Assembly: GCA_022414725.1 (NCBI GenBank)
Contig: CM039464.1
Coordinates: forward strand, 744,001-808,000
Length of the DNA stretch: 64,000 bases
Origin: Microglena sp. YARC
Taxonomy: Eukaryota > Chlorophyta > Chlorophyceae > Chlamydomonadales > Chlamydomonadaceae
Direction of reading: 5' to 3'
The notes under the pieces are model-generated. The model did no database searches. It had not been told where the DNA came from and saw nothing but the letters and a program-made list of their open reading frames with translations. How positions within the stretch are numbered: position 1 is the stretch's first letter; every line of letters begins with the position of its first letter. Shown one piece after another: positions 33,501 through 38,300 of this stretch. The position numbers were made by a program, and so were the translations under genes.

Positions 33501-34946
33501 CTGCTCATAGCTGAAAGAAAAGCTATGGTCTGGAAGCTCCATCACATGGATCCCAATCACCTTTCCCTTTTTGGGCAACATGTAGCAGCTTCTAGGCAGC
33601 TCCCGTTTCCCACCCTTGAGCCAAATCCAAAGCTAGGAAATGCACCTGAATGCTGGTAGGGCATTCCATTAAAGCTGAAAGCTATGGGATTGACCCAGTG
33701 ACTAGCTGACGGAGCTGGCTGTAAGCTGCCAAGCATAGCCCAAAATAGAAACATGGATCCCAATGCAGCTAAATGGCTGGCTAATGAAGCTGAATAGAAG
33801 CTGCTGCACTTAGCCCTGAAACAAACAGTGTCTTCATTTATGGTTGAAGTGGTATTGGTCATGGTGGTGCTGGTGCTGGTCATGGTGGTGGTGGTGGTGG
33901 TGGCCGGGTGGGGGTCATGGTGTGTGTGTGTGGTCCAAGTTGTGTGTTGGGCCGCTCCCATCAGCTTTGAGCAAACTAAGGATTGCAAATGACTCTCCCA
34001 AGTCCCAACAACAGTGTTGTTTTGCTATATGGGTGGGTTCAGGTTTGAACCACCTTTGATTTGCCCACAAACACTTTCATCGACATAGACACAGACACAC
34101 TCTCATACACGCACCTGATAACAAGAGGTGTTAGAGCTATATTGGGCGCTTGCTCTTTAACTATATTGGGGTTTTCAGCTTTGAGCCAGCTACGGATTGC
34201 ACACTAACACTTGCACACACACATACATTAAGTCGCATACTCACCCAACAACAGATGGTGTTCTGAGTTATCTGGACTGCTGGTTGAATTATGCTGGCTT
34301 TCAGCTTTGAGCAACCTAAGGATTGCACACGAACACTTTGGAAATCATAAACCCTAAACTTGAAGAGGGTTGTACCTGGTGGGTTTGGGTGGATGGGCGG
34401 GTGGGGGGGGAGCGAGGGGGTCGTAATTTTGTTGGATAGAAGGGGGAATGATTCGGAAAGGAAGAAAAATGATATAAGGGGTAGAGGGGTCGGGGTCTCG
34501 GGTCGGGGTTGGGACGTGTGTGCTTTGGGGGGAGACGACAGGTTACGAAACGCACGCGTGGGGTGGACCGATCTCGGCCACGTGTGCGCGCGTTTCGGTG
34601 GGTTTCCCCGTCACGGCGTGGCCCGGCGTGGCCTCCTCAACTTCTGTTGGGGGGGAGACTGGACCCTCAAGAGGGCCCCACCGATTGAGGTGTGAGGGGC
34701 CTAGCCCCCCTGGGCCCCCCGAAATCACAGGTCGTGGCGTGGCTTGAGGTGGCTTGAAGCGACACGCAGATTCGGTGACGCAGATTTGGGGTTCAGCCGG
34801 TTCAGCTGCCCATGCCCATCTGCCTGGCTGTGAGATCCTCCCACCACCTTTTTCACCTTACGTGGATCCCAGTTGCGGTTGTGGCTCCTTCTAGACGAGC
34901 GCGCTTTGCAGGTCGTACAGTTGTCTCCACCTTCTTGCTGCAACAT
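5800..34946 (-). CDS. Multi-exon host gene: candidate PRAT (Tim17/22/23-like) membrane protein
   Basis: I assembled this gene from exons at 34862-34946, 31858-31973, 28842-29063, a small uncertain exon near 27567-27588, 23970-24041, 15911-16048, 12685-12754 and 5800-5950 (TAG stop). Phases close for exons 1-2, 2-3, 6-7 and 7-8. Joins 3-4 to 5-6 are unresolved, so a micro-exon or a sequence error may be hidden there. Exon 5 encodes [15 protein letters not shown], matching the D-x6-GG-x3-G end of the PRAT signature. Exon 6 adds a Gly-rich hydrophobic segment ([16 protein letters not shown]). Exons 7-8 give a charged hydrophilic tail. PRAT proteins are organelle membrane channel or complex I subunits, so a mitochondrial or plastid location is an inference. 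The introns are 2-8 kb and made of junction arrays, microsatellites and a DIRS element. The family call is tentative; the existence of a spliced gene is better supported. Confidence 0.55.
5951..8650 (-). repeat. Acceptor-junction array of exon 8 (about 16 copies)
   Basis: About 16 copies of a segment whose minus strand reads CATGTGAACCACAG|ATTGAAGCAAGAGC and continues through AGATGGCAAGGGCAAAGGG, i.e. intron end plus the first ~45 bases of exon 8. They are separated by G/T-rich simple sequence of varying length. Copies occur near 6140, 6381, 6515, 6615, 6737, 6847, 7138, 7298, 7455, 7646, 7757, 7900, 7977, 8126, 8226 and 8632. Many keep the AG acceptor and a pyrimidine tract. Confidence 0.85.
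8650..9330. repeat. Satellite, about 165-bp unit, four to five copies
   Basis: Units contain GTTTCAGTCCAGGGGTAGCC, then TAGGATAAAGGATATAGCCAAAAC, then short internal repeats of GTATGTAAGTTTGTTACATA. The first part belongs to a dispersed motif seen elsewhere in the window (see the 53,061 entry). Confidence 0.85.
9343..9560. mobile_element. tRNA-derived SINE copy
   Basis: It shares the core GGACGTGGGGTTAAGGGAACC...CGTAAGC with the other copies. On the opposite strand it has a B-box-like GGTTCGAACCCC. Other copies: 13,397-13,625; 25,888-26,060; 37,040-37,243; 37,336-37,547; and shorter ones at 43,900-44,000 and 52,746-52,832. Confidence 0.6.
9690..11030. repeat. Degenerate hexamer array (CATCAG/CATGAG type)
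   Basis: About 1.3 kb of 6-bp steps such as CATCAG, CATGAG and TATGAG, organised in higher-order units of about 75-85 bp. Frames of about 450 codons stay open on both strands because no hexamer makes a stop. The Asp/Ala/His-rich, Leu/Met-rich and Ser/Ile-rich products are therefore not evidence of genes. Fragments recur at 12,815-12,980. Confidence 0.9.
11093..11245. mobile_element. hAT-like MITE (diverged)
   Basis: It shares ATCATATGATGTTGACCAAA, the AT-rich palindromes and CAGTCAGACTGCCGGCATCA with the MITE at 3977. Its ends are eroded and I cannot define a target duplication. Confidence 0.7.
11247..11522. mobile_element. TIR-bounded element, 276 bp
   Basis: It starts TTGTAAGCGGTGGT and ends with the exact inverse ACCACCGCTTACAA. 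A direct internal copy of the end lies near 11,323, and a tRNA-like GGGTTCGAACTCGC segment is inside. Abutting the preceding MITE suggests nested or adjacent insertion. The family is unknown to me. Confidence 0.6.
11525..11712. repeat. CCCATA/CCCATC-type simple repeat
   Basis: Low-complexity C/A/T tract (CCACCCATACCCATACC and variants). No coding content is supported. Confidence 0.9.
11990..12130. repeat. Two G-rich repeat units
   Basis: Two copies of AACGCAAAGCGTG followed by 50-60 bp of G-rich sequence with many runs of four or more G on the plus strand, which could form quadruplexes. Confidence 0.7.
12165..12435. repeat. About 21-bp minisatellite (ACAGCGTTAGACACACGACTG)
   Basis: About a dozen imperfect units of GTACAGCGTTAGACACACGA with one-base indels. 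It lies in the intron between exons 7 and 8 of the minus gene. Confidence 0.9.
12480..12684 (-). repeat. Donor-junction array of exon 7 with telomere-type repeats
   Basis: Copies of the 3' end of exon 7 (AATCAGCTGAGAAG) and of a GAGCAAAGCTTTCCTGATTG segment alternate with TTTAGGG runs. The longest uninterrupted run is about five repeats (near 12,638-12,675). On the minus strand the donor is GTGAGCAAAACCC, so the intron begins directly in CCCTAAA repeats. These are interstitial, not a chromosome end. Confidence 0.7.
12685..12754 (-). CDS. Exon 7 of the PRAT-like gene
   Basis: Acceptor CTCTCCAG, donor AAG|GTGAGC. The 70-nt exon has phase 1 in and phase 2 out, exactly what exons 6 and 8 require. 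It encodes ..[20 protein letters not shown].., a charged probable helix. It was found by searching for the missing phase between exons 6 and 8, and the fit supports the whole model. Confidence 0.75.
12985..13135. repeat. 11-bp minisatellite (CAAGTACCTTT)
   Basis: About ten units of TTTCAAGTACC in tandem; no coding content. A related start (AAGTAGCAAGTATGTATGTTG) lies near 12,765. Confidence 0.9.
13397..13625. mobile_element. tRNA-derived SINE copy
   Basis: It begins AATGATAACGCCTGGTGGGG, then GCGTGGTATTAAGGGAACCC. This consensus is shared by the copies at 25.9, 37.0 and 37.3 kb. The tRNA-like end is eroded here. Confidence 0.7.
13640..14110. other. AT-rich stretch, no feature seen
   Basis: Apparently unique AT-rich intronic sequence with short frames only. 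I see no exon, repeat or RNA signal. Confidence 0.5.
14160..14645. repeat. CCCCAGTGCTAGAAAA-type minisatellite
   Basis: More than twenty imperfect units alternating CCCAGTGCTAGAAAA and CCCCAGTGTTAGG. Scattered units continue to about 15,280. It lies between exons 6 and 7 of the minus gene; I could not link it to an exon. Confidence 0.9.
15535..15910 (-). repeat. Donor-junction array of exon 6 (two to three copies)
   Basis: Diverged copies of the exon-6 3' end plus donor (minus strand TGACAGC..., CATCAGATG..., AGAAAG|GTGTGTGAG) near 15,535-15,620 and 15,765-15,830. They are separated by C-rich tracts (poly-C near 15,825-15,850). Confidence 0.65.
15911..16048 (-). CDS. Exon 6 of the PRAT-like gene
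   Basis: Acceptor ATTGCAG, donor AGAAAG|GTGTGTGAG. The 138-nt exon is open in one phase, ..[16 protein letters not shown].. then [14 protein letters not shown] and ..[10 protein letters not shown]. The hydrophobic Gly-rich part suits a transmembrane helix following the exon-5 PRAT-like segment. Phase out (1) matches exon 7. Phase in (1) does not match exon 5 (0). Confidence 0.65.
16049..16255. repeat. AT-rich array flank, left of DIRS
   Basis: Units of TAATAATGTGTTTTAATAAT plus a copy of GTAGATACA(C/T)C, the start of exon 6 on the minus strand. The same array resumes at 20,136, so the DIRS element was inserted into it. Confidence 0.7.
16470..17115 (+). pseudogene. DIRS reverse transcriptase (frameshifted)
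   Basis: An upstream segment reads ..[16 protein letters not shown].., a typical start of DIRS RT, then breaks at TAG near 16,630. The domain resumes at about 16,657 in another frame. Motif A is [14 protein letters not shown] and the catalytic box is VYVDDYP (YVDD). The ORF stops at 17,115 just as the connection/RNase H frame begins (17,109). Confidence 0.85.
17109..17795 (+). CDS. DIRS RNase H domain
   Basis: The thumb/connection region is followed by RNase H with catalytic-type residues in MYTDAS, ..LELEAC.. and CYMDN. The last piece of the domain ([15 protein letters not shown]) is in the +1 frame after 17,789, so a one-base shift separates it from the main ORF. Confidence 0.85.
   Translation: MLGLLLDAPLLKMDLPAHKKQPYRAEVLQTLQSRKEGGILRRKELECLVGKLVWASKVTPWVYLHVQHLFDALYPVTTNHTTHKPKAVIPWTQGTLSDLEFWDRALEMEWHESVGVHESMLARKDVHVDSKAFKVHMYTDASKVFGAGGTLGDDTYSYPWPENRQHVLIGILELEACMICLQHWAHELAGTSVLCYMDNVQAVSAVNKGGSRIPGIRDALAQMALTGP
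17789..18319 (+). CDS. DIRS RNase H end plus methyltransferase-like domain
   Basis: Open continuation in a different frame from 17,109-17,795. It begins ..[16 protein letters not shown].. and then has [15 protein letters not shown] and ..[10 protein letters not shown].., resembling the Dam-like methyltransferase domain (..W.NPPF..) known from DIRS elements. The canonical NPPF is changed to NIPF, so activity is doubtful. Stop at 18,317-18,319. Confidence 0.7.
   Translation, partial: ALKYGFTVKAKHVKGELNPADAPSRGKACSTNNHYMFKFFDRHNNPPATIDCFAAADGYNKHDGCTKWFSIQHPLVSHWESLSGQVSWANIPFSALGTTLDLLYAAWVASPSDTICTALVPKWPDAIWFKKYLRGKNPKFRVLATYPKGARIFLYPSSGKTTGPIPHTMLVIRSAQ
18356..19540 (+). CDS. Tyrosine recombinase with N-terminal PHD-like zinc finger
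   Basis: The ORF can be read from about 18,356 (first ATG 18,389) to 19,540. The N-terminus has [22 protein letters not shown], a PHD-finger-like Cys/His pattern. The C-terminal half is a tyrosine recombinase: Arg in LLRRSE, Lys in [13 protein letters not shown] (HxxR), GRW and a terminal Tyr in KAYL. Recombinases of this class integrate the circular DIRS cDNA. A possible acceptor (CCCCATAG) precedes the finger, so the upstream pol frame could be spliced to it. Confidence 0.85.
   Translation, partial: GCTICQGTKGRMLRCTNCDQHSHPPVLSLGRNAMSCGTFKCPACILIECNLHITSAQGQQGARRLVMLEGSTLAVSSQDTYASALKRYTRCMAEVYLITEQEALPPGPKEQVPLTLVKLFMGWAAGHYKPATIQTTLSALAEWHRSKGLDLHTLNSSVVGQLSQAIRVFQGPEGVSSGKQGICKSLIIKCLETMRKLKTLQPHMEDLFTRDAAWLVMGFFGLLRRSEIIALRLTDVVTKKDHVVVHIRRSKTDQEGKGASVVLPARCRDSLRVRRIIDALIQLRTRQGATSEDHLITAWDLDSLSLSSSPLLSGQALSYRLKSYLTAIAHSHPKLDIDPARFAMHSLRRGGVVAAWANGADLETIRTQGRWKSDAIKAYLIPDLSVKLNFASSL
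19541..20135 (+). other. DIRS 3' region, no ORF
   Basis: Non-coding tail of the DIRS element up to the resumed AT-rich array. It contains a short inverted segment (CACTGGCTGGCTTT area), but no terminal repeat I can define. Confidence 0.4.
22094..22198. repeat. Poly-G (about 33) followed by (CT)n
   Basis: A run of about 33 G, then about 60 bp of CT dinucleotides, inside the exon-6 acceptor array. Minus-strand frames through it (Glu/Arg or Pro runs) are artefacts. Confidence 0.95.
22340..22550. repeat. Four short repeats (TTGGATTGAAGA.CTGAT)
   Basis: Four imperfect copies of about 45 bp containing GATTGAAGAnnTGATnATTnAA. No coding content recognised. Confidence 0.6.
22885..22995. repeat. Dispersed element with inverted partner at 37,960-38,105
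   Basis: Contains TTTTGAGCCCCACAG, TTTTTTCAACCC, GTGTGGGCGCAGC and AAAGCGCTGGCCAATTTG. The same blocks occur in inverse order and orientation at 37,960-38,105. GC-rich (GCGC) and AT tracts alternate. Confidence 0.6.
23100..23969 (-). repeat. Donor-junction array of exon 5 (about seven copies)
   Basis: The minus strand repeats GCAGGAGCACT(A/C)CTnGCA..|GTGGGATGATTATTGG, i.e. the last ~25 bases of exon 5 plus the donor and intron start. The unit is about 120 bp, spaced by CACACA-type filler. Copies lie near 23,125, 23,215, 23,350, 23,470, 23,592, 23,704 and 23,850. Confidence 0.8.
23970..24041 (-). CDS. Exon 5 of the PRAT-like gene
   Basis: Acceptor TTTCTGTCAG, donor CACAG|GTGGGATGAG, 72 nt. 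It encodes [19 protein letters not shown] followed by ALLAQ. D-x6-G-G-x3-G matches the PRAT family signature end. The Arg sits one residue further away than in the consensus, so the match is good but not perfect. Confidence 0.7.
24084..24485. repeat. Compound trinucleotide microsatellite (GAT, AAT, GAA)
   Basis: (GAT)n, then GGT/GCT-rich, then (AAT)n of about 20 units, then (GAA)n. It lies directly upstream of exon 5 in the gene orientation. Confidence 0.95.
24630..25480. repeat. 24-bp tandem array, about 35 copies
   Basis: Unit TGTACATGTGTTTGCATTAG plus TGTT or AGTT. It is very homogeneous and open in several frames because 24 is a multiple of three. The unit is the intron part of the exon-4 donor array that continues to 27,560. 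Confidence 0.95.
25500..27560 (-). repeat. Donor-junction array of candidate exon 4 with GT microsatellites
   Basis: About nine copies of a segment whose minus strand reads GGATAC(T/C)GTGTCCTTTGTTGCAG, followed by GTACATAC, GTGCATGC or a degenerate donor. They alternate with TACATGTGTTTGCATTTG and long (GT)n. A SINE is inserted at 25,888-26,060. Confidence 0.75.
25888..26060. mobile_element. tRNA-derived SINE copy
   Basis: It begins with a B-box-like GGGTTTAATTCCCCCTACGG and ends with CCCACCAGGCGTTATCATTA, the inverse of the 13.4-kb copy. It is inserted within the exon-4 donor array. Confidence 0.75.
27567..27588 (-). CDS. Candidate exon 4 of the PRAT-like gene
   Basis: Minus strand TGTTCAG|GATACTGTGTCC..GTTGCAG, read as DTVSFVA, is the outermost copy of the repeated segment. 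This copy lacks a GT donor, whereas copies near 26,360, 25,690 and 25,750 have one. The functional copy and the 5' limit are uncertain, and the phase into exon 5 is off by one. Confidence 0.35.
27720..28841 (-). repeat. Donor-junction array of exon 3 (about seven copies)
   Basis: The minus strand repeats ..CACCTGAAGTCGGCAATGAAG|GTGGGATGAG with variable amounts of upstream exon (some reach the AAGCTGCC..GTGTGG segment). Copies lie near 27,750, 27,900, 28,075, 28,275, 28,430, 28,560 and 28,725. Filler is C-rich and CA-rich. Confidence 0.85.
28842..29063 (-). CDS. Exon 3 of the PRAT-like gene
   Basis: Acceptor CTAGTTCAG, donor ATGAAG|GTGGGATG. The 222-nt exon is phase 0 at both ends, matching exon 2. 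It encodes [19 protein letters not shown].., ..[15 protein letters not shown].. and ..[15 protein letters not shown] recognise no domain within it. Junction arrays flank it on both sides, with about seven copies each. Confidence 0.75.
29064..30350 (-). repeat. Acceptor-junction array of exon 3 (about seven copies)
   Basis: The minus strand repeats a pyrimidine tract ending CAGTTCCnAATCTAGnTCAG, followed by CnTGAGGCAAA and GCCTTCACCT (exon-3 start). Copies lie near 29,210, 29,365, 29,560, 29,840, 29,990, 30,140 and 30,280. A 45-bp sub-repeat (TATGCTTATGAGCACAACTG) is amplified at 29,640-29,810. Confidence 0.85.
30405..30760. repeat. About 50-bp minisatellite (TATTACCAACCTACCGTTG)
   Basis: About seven units containing CTATTACCAACCTACCGTTGT, GTACTGCCCTCACC and a C-rich run. 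The CTATTAC block also follows the exon-2 donor, so this is probably an outgrowth of the exon-2 donor array. Confidence 0.9.
30760..31857 (-). repeat. Donor-junction array of exon 2 (about six copies)
   Basis: The minus strand repeats the 3' two thirds of exon 2 (ATGGACAGAAACCGTC.., GAAATACAGAC, GCTGCAGTGGGCGC) plus the donor CACAATG|GT(T/G). Copies lie near 30,760, 30,915, 31,115, 31,300, 31,498 and 31,700, with CACCAC microsatellites between them. Confidence 0.85.
31858..31973 (-). CDS. Exon 2 of the PRAT-like gene
   Basis: Acceptor ACGTGTAG, donor CAATG|GTTCGTAAT. The 116-nt exon has phase 1 in and phase 0 out. It encodes [17 protein letters not shown].. and ..[14 protein letters not shown]. 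The internal Met of MDRSH could be an alternative translation start if exon 1 is not used. Confidence 0.7.
31974..32345 (-). repeat. Acceptor-junction array of exon 2 (about three copies)
   Basis: The minus strand repeats TTTCnTTTTTGCCCnAG followed by TTGTAGGAAAGGAGAAAGG (exon-2 start) near 32,070, 32,160 and 32,310. The plus strand also has GGTGATGnnGGTGAC spacers. Confidence 0.75.
32370..32680. repeat. CAGACA/CAGGCA simple repeat
   Basis: Imperfect hexamer tract (CAGACACAGGCACAGGCG and variants). The Cys/Val/Ser-rich minus frames through it are not genes. Confidence 0.9.
33105..33820. mobile_element. Cluster of TIR elements (AGCTATGAGCAGCAGCTTCT family)
   Basis: Tandem copies (33,105-33,278; 33,342-33,512; about 33,580-33,740; a partial one to 33,820) each start near GCTAnnAGCAGCAGCTTCTAGGCAGCTCCC. 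Each ends with its inverse (GGAGCTGCCTAGAAGCTGCT), giving TIRs of about 30 bp in elements of about 170 bp. Single copies occur at 36,567-36,736 and 44,081-44,238, and an end at about 38,163. The family is not known to me. Confidence 0.7.
33960..34345. repeat. Three copies of CAGCTTTGAGC..CTAnGGATTGCA
   Basis: Copies near 33,960, 34,180 and 34,300. On the minus strand each reads TGCAATCCTTAG|nTTGCTCAAAGCTG, acceptor-like, so a further exon or relic may lie at about 33,990. I could not give that exon a donor, and exon 1 to exon 2 phases close without it. Confidence 0.5.
34862..34946 (-). CDS. Exon 1 of the PRAT-like gene (candidate)
   Basis: ATG at 34,944-34,946, donor GGATCCAC|GTAAGG. The 85-nt exon ends in phase 1, as exon 2 requires. 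It encodes [18 protein letters not shown].. and is basic near its end. Support is the strong donor and phase fit only. Translation could instead start inside exon 2. Confidence 0.5.
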
Positions 34947-35171
34947 TCCACAGTGAATTGACGCCCACGCACATTCTGGGTGCTTCCTTATTTCCTGCAG
35001 CCCGCACCAATCAGTCTCTCGAGCCCAAGGGGACTTTGTAGCGCATTACGTCGCTAGGTTTATCTTATTTGTCTGCACTCTCCCGTTGCCTCCGTGGTAC
35101 TTTCCTCTGCACCTCGTTGCGATTTTTCCTGTTATCCCTGCCAGCCTGCTACATCAACGGGCACCCGAGGC
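34947..35171. promoter_or_regulatory. Probable bidirectional promoter
   Basis: These 225 bp separate the presumed start codons of two divergent genes. They contain ACCAATCAG (CCAAT-box-like) near 35,006-35,014, no obvious TATA box and no tandem repeats, in contrast to the sequence on either side. Start sites cannot be placed from sequence. Confidence 0.5.
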
Positions 35172-35355
35172 ATGAGCCATTCCCAGAGTATGCGACCCCG
35201 GGCCCTTTGCCCAGGCTCTTCAAAGCAGCTGAGGGTGTCAGCTGCTAAATGCCCCATGAACGCCATTAGCCCTAGCTTAAGAGCACCGCCTCGAGCGAGT
35301 TTTCGACCTGCCTCCGCGCTTATGGAGCCAACCTCCGAGCGCCAGCTAGTTTCCG
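35172..35355 (+). CDS. RIBF: RIBF exon 1 (start, transit peptide)
   Basis: First in-frame ATG at 35,172. The donor TTTCCG|GTGCGTGCG gives phase 1, matching exon 2. The frame is open 78 bp further upstream but has no other ATG. Composition ([19 protein letters not shown].., ..[15 protein letters not shown]..) suits a chloroplast transit peptide. Confidence 0.75.
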
Positions 35356-38300
35356 GTGCGTGCGTGCTTGCTTGCGTTAGAGCCACTACAACACCGTGCA
35401 TGCATCCTAACCTGTTGACTGTGCTTGAGCACAAGTGTGTGGAACCTTCTGGACTATATTTTGGAGTTTGGTCTGGGTGGCCTACCAGCCTTCTGTCTGC
35501 CCACAGTCTGGTGGTGTAGTAAACCTTGTAGTAAACACGATAAATACCACTTATTCGTAATATAAGCACCCCTTAGTGTATAATATGCAATAATATAATA
35601 TGTGGGGTAGTGTCCTGGACCTTCTGGACTAGACAGGAGAGTTTGATCTGTTTTGCTAGCATGGCCTACTAGCCTTATGTCTGCTCACAGTCTGGTGGCG
35701 TAGCACAAATAGTAGAAAACATGGTTACTATGAAAAATGGGTATTATAGTAACCCCTTACTACAGATACGTACAAAAGCAATAAGGCAGGCAAATAGGTA
35801 GCTATGGTTTGCTAGCATGGCCTACCAGCCTTATGTCTGCTCACAGTCTGGTGGCGTAGTAAACCTGGTAGTACACATGGTTACTGCAAAACATGGGTAA
35901 TTTAATCACCCCTTAGTGCAGATACATACATCAAATATAACGGTTTGAAAACCAGCAGCAGCAGCAGCACCACCACCAACAGCACCACCAACACCGCCAG
36001 CACCACTATAAATTGGTTTGATTACATTTTTATTGGAGTTGCATGGCCATAAGAAGTAGAAGAAATTATCAAAATATCGTTAGTCTGAGTTGCAAGGCAA
36101 GAAAAAAAGAAACTATCAAAACATTGTAATATCGGAAAAGAGTACCCCGCAATTCATGCAGTATATGCAAATATATAAGAACATACAGAATATGCATATA
36201 TAACAGAATATACAGAATATGCAACAACATGAAACGCAGGGCAGTGCCCTAGACTCTCTGGACCATATTATAGGGGTTTACCTGGTTTGCTCGCATGGCC
36301 TTCAGGCTGCTCATCGTATGGGGGCAGAGTAAACATGGGCAGTACGAACATGGGTAGTATTATCTGTCCTGAGTATAGAATACGCAACAACATAATTTGT
36401 AGAACATGCAACAATATAATTTGTAGAACATGCAACAATATAATTTGTAGAACATGCAACAATATAATTTGTAGAACATGTAACAATATAATTTGTAGAA
36501 CATGCAACAATATAATTTGCAGGGTACAGCCCTGGACTCTCTGAACTAAATTACATTTTTTTTTACAGCTACGAGCAACAGCTTATACATAGCTCCCTGG
36601 CATCTCTCCTTATCAAAACCTTAAGCAAACTAGGCACCTGGAAGCTGATATCGTCAGCTTTCCAGTGCTCCTGGAATCGTTGGGTTTGGCCCAGTGGCAG
36701 TCTCAAGGAGCTGCTCAGAGGCTGGTGCTGGTAGCCAAACAGAAAATCAGTGCTAGATTACATATTTAGGTGTGGTTTGCTTGCATGGTCTATCAGTCTT
36801 CAGGCCACTTCACTGTTCGGTGGCAGAGTTTGAAACAAGTCCTATGCAGACGCGGAAAAGTGTGTGGGGGAGAGTGTTGGCAACGGAACTAAAAGTGGCA
36901 ACGATGGAGCTGACCCAAGCGAGTTAGTTACGCGACTGTTGGCTGACGGGTCGGGCTTCAATTTTTGTTTTTTTCGGTCAGACAGACAAATGGGTAAACA
37001 TGGGGGCTCCCGCCCCCTTGAAGAGGGGGCTCCGCAAAAAAACTGTTTCGACGAATGTCTCAATGGTTTAGCTCCTTGAACGAAGAAGGAGCTGGGTTTG
37101 AATTCCTACGGGTGTGCTTTAGTGTCCGTGGTCGCTGTTAACCGCCATGGTAGCTTTGTCCAGGTAAAGTAGCAGCCCGTTCCCTACCGCCGGAAGACGG
37201 GGCTCCCTTAATACCAAGCCCCACCAGGCGTTATCATTACTTGTATCAGTCTCACAGCTTCTCTCTGTTCGGTGGCGGAGTTTACATAGTTACTACAAAT
37301 CATGGATAATGTTTTAACTCCTTAGTATGGAGTTATGAAGTAATGATAACGCCTGGTGGGGCGTAGTTTTAAGGGAGCCCTGTCTTACGGCGGTAGAGAA
37401 AGGGTTGCTACTTAACCTGGGCAGTGCTACCATGGCAGTTGACAGTGACCGGGAACACTAAGGCACACCCGTAGGGATTCAAACCTAGCACCCTCCAGTC
37501 CAGCGAAATGATCAACCATTGAACCATTTGCTGAACCGGGATTAGTATGGAGTATGTGTGTATGTTACAGTCCAGGTGTAGGCAAACTGGGCTAAAGGGA
37601 TTTGCCCAACCGTGACAGGAAAGTATACAAACAGCATTGATGGTCGGTATGGAGCATGCAAGGATACAAATGGGAAATTAGTTTGAGCCGCTGCAGGACG
37701 TGAGATTGAGGGGACCTTCCCGTTTGCATGCATGTGTACATACTGGAGAATGGCTACTATGTTCGGTTTATTTGCTTTCGCAGACCTGCAATAATATGAT
37801 GTATTTTATAGCTATTTAGGGCCATTAAGGTCCAATTGTCTATAGCGGATTTGGGACAAACAGGGTCAACAGTAGTGACTGCGAAGTATAGTTGAAAATC
37901 CCTTTTGTGGGGTAATGCCGTGAACCAGGGTACAGGCTACAGGCTACAGGCTACTTCTTGCCAAATTGGTCAGCACTAAAAGCGCACTCAAATTTGTCAG
38001 CGCTTTTGAGTGCAAAAAACTGCAAAAACTGCGCGCTGCGCCCACAGGGGGCTGAAAAAACTGCGCGAAACGCGCAGAGGGGCTCAAAAAGCGCGCGCGC
38101 TTAGTATAACCCTACTGTTAACTCTCTCTACTAGATTAGAGTTATCGGTCCATAGTTGTTCTTTATAGCTACAAGCAGCAGCTTCTAGGCAGCGTCCTGG
38201 ACGTCATTGAAGTACACTAACCTGTAGAAGATTCCAGGGCCCCTACCCTACCCCCCTACTCCCCCTACCCTACCCCCTACCCCCCTACCCCCTCTACCCC

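Larger units (their letters stand above)
35440..37330. repeat. About 180-bp intronic repeat in RIBF intron 1
   Basis: Five to six diverged units with CTTCTGGACTA, TTTGnTCTGTTTTGCTAGCATGGCCTACCAGCC and CAnAGTCTGGTGGCGTAG near 35,440, 35,617, 35,805, 36,243 and 36,770. I see no exon-1 sequence in them, so this array does not follow the junction pattern. Confidence 0.75.

Noticed and set aside
34360..34695. Plus-strand 111-codon ORF, Gly/Trp-rich
   Set aside because: No domain, no splice or start context, lies in intron/5' sequence of the minus gene; probably chance.
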